Translations under genes and position numbers: made by a program
Part shown: positions 29,744 to 32,829 of the stretch, piece by piece
Position numbering within the stretch: the stretch's first letter is position 1
Layout of the letters: each line of letters starts with the position of its first letter
Assembly (NCBI GenBank): GCA_030640985.1
Contig: DAOWII010000022.1
Coordinates: 1-32,829 of the forward strand
Reading direction: 5' to 3'
Length of the DNA: 32,829 bases
Source: Chromatiales bacterium
GTDB taxonomy: Bacteria; Pseudomonadota; Gammaproteobacteria; Thiohalomonadales; Thiohalomonadaceae
Notes under the pieces: generated by a model
Databases searched by the model: none
What the model was told of the DNA's origin: nothing
What the model saw: the letters and a program-made list of their open reading frames with translations, nothing else

Positions 29744-30436
29744 TCAAATCGCTTCTTGTTTACTATTGTGGGCATCGCAGTCCTGAGATGAAGGTGGATA
29801 CAGGTTACAGATTGATTCAGCGGCACCGCGAATATCTGTTTGGCCAAATACCCCGTGAATCACGGCCAGCAGATCGGCACCCGCCTCGACCAGGGGGGCT
29901 CCGTTGTCGCCGGTAATGCCGCCGATGGCGACGACGGGCAGCTGGAGTTCGGCGCGGGCTTCTCTTAACAAGGCAGGGTTTGCCTCCTCGGCCTTCGGTT
30001 TGGTGCTGGATGGGTAGAAGCGGCCAAAGGCCACATAGTCCGCACCCATGGCAGCAAAGTGTCGGGCTCGTTCCAGATCGTTGTAACAGGAGATGCCGAT
30101 AATGGTCTCGTTACCCAGCCGCTGGCGAGCCACTTTATAATCATCATCGTTTTTACCTAGATGAATACCATCGGCCTTGATCTCCATCGCCAGTTCGATG
30201 TCATCATTGATAATCAGTGGTACCTGAAATTGGCGGCATAACTCCAGCAATCGGCTAGCCTGTTGGAGGCGCAAGGAATGATTATCGCTCTTGTCCCGAT
30301 ATTGCACCATGCAGGCACCACCTTGCAGGGCCTGCATTACTGCCTGTGGTAATTGCTCGCCGGGGGTAAGCGACGGGTCGGTAATGACATAAAGGCCTTG
30401 TTTTAACTGCCTATTCACTTCGAGGTTCACCTTCAT
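29744..30436 (-). CDS. thiE: Thiamine-phosphate synthase
   Basis: GLYVITDPSLTPGEQLPQAVMQALQGGACMVQYRDK; IINDDIELAMEIKADGIHLGKND; VAIGGITGDNGAPLVEAGADLLAVIHGVFG. Confidence 0.95.
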   Translation of the reverse strand: MKVNLEVNRQLKQGLYVITDPSLTPGEQLPQAVMQALQGGACMVQYRDKSDNHSLRLQQASRLLELCRQFQVPLIINDDIELAMEIKADGIHLGKNDDDYKVARQRLGNETIIGISCYNDLERARHFAAMGADYVAFGRFYPSSTKPKAEEANPALLREARAELQLPVVAIGGITGDNGAPLVEAGADLLAVIHGVFGQTDIRGAAESICNLYPPSSQDCDAHNSKQEAI

Positions 30437-31241
30437 CTCTGGCCCAAAACAGACGACTGGGCTGGTGCTGCCCCATGCCTGTCCGGTAGCCATTCTTGAG
30501 TGCTTCCCAGGTGTATTCCTGGCCCTCATGAATGGCGGTAAAGGGTTCCAGCCCTTGAGCCATCAGACCAGCAATGGCCGAGGCCAGGGTGCAACCGGAG
30601 CCATGATAACTGTGGGGCAGACGCTCCCAGGAGAAGGTCTCCAGGCGGCGCATATTGCCGTACAAAGTATTATCCACAGTGTCGGTGTTTTCATGGGTGC
30701 CGGTAATCAATACAAATTCACAGCCATCGGACAGTATCTCCTGGGCACAGGCATCCAGGGTGTCCGCCTCAGGGGCCAGTTGTCGGGCTTCATTGCTGTT
30801 GGGTGTGAGTATGGTGGTATAAGGAAAGAGCAGCTCGATCATGGCGGCTTCCATCTCTTGATTCGCCAAGGTGGCACCGCCACCGGCACGCAGGATGGGA
30901 TCCAGCACCACCGGAATATCGGGGTAGTCGGAAAGAATAGTGTGGATTGACCCGATGACTTCTATGCTACCCAGCAGCCCGATCTTGATGGCATTGATGG
31001 GCATATCTTCCAGCACGGCCCGAGCCTGTTCAATCACCAGACCGGCTTCGACTGGCTCGACCCGCTTGACGTCCTGGCTGTCCTGCACCGTTAATGCGGT
31101 AATCACCGGTGCCGCCTGCCCCCCCATACTGGCGATGGCTTCAATATCCGCCTGGATGCCAGCCCCTCCAGTAGGGTCGTTACCGGCAAATACCAGGGTG
31201 ATGGGAATGTTTGCCGTTATGGCACTTTCCGTTTGTTCCAT
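30411..31241 (-). CDS. thiD: Hydroxymethylpyrimidine/phosphomethylpyrimidine kinase
   Basis: VFAGNDPTGGAGIQADIEAIASMGGQAAPVITALTVQDS; YHGSGCTLASAIAGLMAQG. Confidence 0.95.
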   Translation of the reverse strand: MEQTESAITANIPITLVFAGNDPTGGAGIQADIEAIASMGGQAAPVITALTVQDSQDVKRVEPVEAGLVIEQARAVLEDMPINAIKIGLLGSIEVIGSIHTILSDYPDIPVVLDPILRAGGGATLANQEMEAAMIELLFPYTTILTPNSNEARQLAPEADTLDACAQEILSDGCEFVLITGTHENTDTVDNTLYGNMRRLETFSWERLPHSYHGSGCTLASAIAGLMAQGLEPFTAIHEGQEYTWEALKNGYRTGMGQHQPSRLFWARDEGEPRSE

Positions 31242-31425
31242 GAAGTGAATGCTCTGCTGAGAGATAAGAAGCAGCAAAGTACCTGTATTTCAGGGAGGAC
31301 TCAAGGGTTTGTGGGTATGGCTACCTGCTGGGCAGTAAGGGCCTGCTCGGCGGAGGGTGCCGGCGGTGCACTCCGTTTACTGGAAAACGGAATTATAACT
31401 GCCTGCTGATGTGGGGTAACGTTAA

Positions 31426-31459
31426 CCTGAAACCGGTGGGTCAGCTCACCGGTTCCAGG
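31426..31459 (-). terminator. Strong hairpin just downstream of the cytochrome gene
   Basis: CCTGAAACCGGTG-GGTCAGCT-CACCGGTTCCAGG; about 13-bp stem with one mismatch/wobble, starting 11 bp after the stop codon; poor U tract on the minus strand. Confidence 0.45.
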
Positions 31460-31469
31460 CTTTTCTATC

Positions 31470-31967
31470 CTACAGTACGGGGCTATTGCTTGCCGGTGGC
31501 TTTTTCGGCAGCACAATAAAGGCATGGTCATTGGCTTCATGACAGGCCATGCACTGCTGGCGCATATGCTCAAAGGCTGCCCTGAACTGTGAGTGGTTTT
31601 TAGCCTCAATGGCGGGGCCAAACTGGCTGAAGGCCGATTCCATGAAAATTTTGGCCGTCTTTGCCCGTTTGGGACGGGTGATAATGAGGGTATTGATCAG
31701 GTCGTCCATCTCCTCCATCTGGTATTCGGCAAACTCCCATTTGCCTTTCTTGGCCGCCCAGTAGAGGTTCTTGTAGCGTTCGCCCATCTGCAGCATCACC
31801 ACCGAGGCTCCGGGGAGCACCTTGACCATGTTGTCAACCTTCTGCTCCTGGGTGGCGGTTTTGCGCCAGTCTTCATAGTCAGATGCCAAGGCTGCAGTGG
31901 ATATGCCACCCATGGCGATAAATATCAGGCAAGATTTTAGTAACCGCTGTGTAGTTTTCACTTTCAT
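31470..31967 (-). CDS. Periplasmic monoheme c-type cytochrome (C-terminal CMACH, cytochrome c'-like helical protein)
   Basis: Signal peptide (SCLIFIAMGGISTAALA); single CxxCH near the C-terminus (RQQCMACHEAND). Confidence 0.8.
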   Translation of the reverse strand: MKVKTTQRLLKSCLIFIAMGGISTAALASDYEDWRKTATQEQKVDNMVKVLPGASVVMLQMGERYKNLYWAAKKGKWEFAEYQMEEMDDLINTLIITRPKRAKTAKIFMESAFSQFGPAIEAKNHSQFRAAFEHMRQQCMACHEANDHAFIVLPKKPPASNSPVL

Positions 31968-31995
31968 GATTCCGTATTTTATTCAGTTAACGCGA

Positions 31996-32024
31996 ATGAT
32001 AGTTATTATCATTCGCGTTGTCAA
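31996..32024 (-). promoter_or_regulatory. Sigma70-like promoter with overlapping Fur-type operator, driving the cytochrome gene
   Basis: Minus strand TTGACA (32024..32019) - 17 bp - TATCAT (32001..31996). Overlapping TGATAGTTATTATCA (31997..32011), one base from TGATAATnATTATCA, inside a perfect 13-bp inverted repeat 31989..32001/32007..32019. Confidence 0.8.
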
Positions 32025-32132
32025 TACTGGAGTGTACCTCATTGAGGCACATTATTTTTATAAACCTTTACTTTTGTGGGTCTCTCTGCCATATTTTTGT
32101 AACAATTAGGGATTAATAAGGAACAATAGATA

Positions 32133-32829
32133 ATGGATATCCACGGGAACCTTCGTCTTACCTCTCTCACTCGCCCCTTGGCGGCGTTACTGTTTTCACT
32201 GTTAATGCTCTGCTCACTGCCGGGGCAGGCGGCCCCGATATTTCCTGGTGAGCTGTTCCTCGCAGGCACAAATCCTTACACCGTGGCCCTGGGGGATGTG
32301 GATGGGGATAACGCCCTGGATATGGTGGTGGCTAATGCCAACAGCCATAACGTCAGTGTGCTGCTGGGTGATGGTGCTGGAGGCTTTGCCGCGGCGGTCA
32401 ACTACGCTGTCGGCTCGGCTCCTTACTCCGTGGCCCTGGGGGATGTAAATGGGGATAACACCCTGGATATGGCGGTGGCTAATGCCAGCAGCCATAACGT
32501 CAGTGTGCTGCTGGGTGATGGTGCTGGAGGCTTTGTCGCGGCGGTCAATTACGCTGTCAGCTGGAATCCTCGCTCCGTGGCCCTGGGGGATGTGGATGGA
32601 GATAACGCCCTGGACATGGTGGTGGCTAATCACGACGGCCATAACGTCAGTGTGCTGCTGGGCGATGGTGCGGGGGGCTTTGCCGCGGCAGTCAATTACG
32701 CTGTCGGCACAAACCCTGTCTTTGTGACCCTGAGTGATGTGGATGGGGATAACGCCTTGGACATGGTGGTGGCTAATCGCGGTAGCCAGAACGTCGGTGT
32801 GCTGCTAGGCGATGGTGCGGGGGGCTTTG
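32133..32829 (+). CDS. FG-GAP/VCBS-type repeat secreted protein, N-terminal part (3' truncated by window)
   Basis: ATG at 32133, signal peptide (LAALLFSLLMLCSLPGQAA), then repeated VALGDVDGDNALDMVVAN...NVSVLLGDGAGGFAAAVNYAV; frame is open to the window end. Confidence 0.9.
   Translation, partial: MDIHGNLRLTSLTRPLAALLFSLLMLCSLPGQAAPIFPGELFLAGTNPYTVALGDVDGDNALDMVVANANSHNVSVLLGDGAGGFAAAVNYAVGSAPYSVALGDVNGDNTLDMAVANASSHNVSVLLGDGAGGFVAAVNYAVSWNPRSVALGDVDGDNALDMVVANHDGHNVSVLLGDGAGGFAAAVNYAVGTNPVFVTLSDVDGDNALDMVVANRGSQNVGVLLGDGAGGF
32265..32829 (+). repeat. 147-bp (49-aa) in-frame tandem repeat, about 3.8 copies visible
   Basis: Units start at 32265, 32412, 32559 and 32706 (exact 147-bp spacing); long identical blocks such as cataacgtcagtgtgctgctggg. 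Confidence 0.95.

Noticed and set aside
31254-31265. CTGAGAGATAAG, reminiscent of the TPP riboswitch CTGAGA element near thiD
   Set aside because: It is on the plus strand, opposite to thiD, and no partner helices of a THI element are visible on either strand.
31301-31621. 106-aa minus-strand ORF overlapping the cytochrome 3' end
   Set aside because: Out of frame with the cytochrome and includes the downstream hairpin; no family features.
32214-32642. 142-aa minus-strand ORF with internal repeats (ISHHHVQGVISIHIPQGHG)
   Set aside because: It is the antisense shadow of the 147-bp coding repeat; the plus frame has ATG, signal peptide and FG-GAP motifs.

Overview
The window is a gene-dense, chromosomal, core-genome segment from a gammaproteobacterium. 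It shows no mobile elements, CRISPR arrays, rRNA or recognisable complete tRNAs. The left plus-strand block is leuS(3' part)-lptE-holA-proA-nadD-rsfS-rlmH-maf-rng-yhdP-like-nitrilase-ppnP. A long minus-strand block follows: yrbG-like antiporter, kdsD-kdsC-lptC-lptA-lptB, rpoN-hpf-ptsN-hprK-rapZ-EIIA(Man)-HPr, mgtE-darP. Next come minus-strand mlaA, a DedA/PAP2/LssY-type membrane protein coupled to a 61-aa Cys/His-rich protein, a plus-strand NrfJ-like lipoprotein, then minus-strand thiD-thiE-hemL and a CxxCH cytochrome. The window ends inside a plus-strand FG-GAP/VCBS repeat protein made of 147-bp (49-aa) tandem units, which the ORF track missed because it runs off the edge. I did not find a clear new multi-gene system. 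The best leads are (1) a near-consensus Fur-type box on a sigma70-like promoter for the cytochrome gene, (2) a 7-bp-period degenerate repeat that encodes the LptE signal peptide and can form an 18-bp stem around the lptE start codon, (3) the 147-bp tandem repeat protein, (4) the 61-aa protein coupled to DedA/PAP2/LssY, and (5) a multi-hairpin leader before the NrfJ-like gene.
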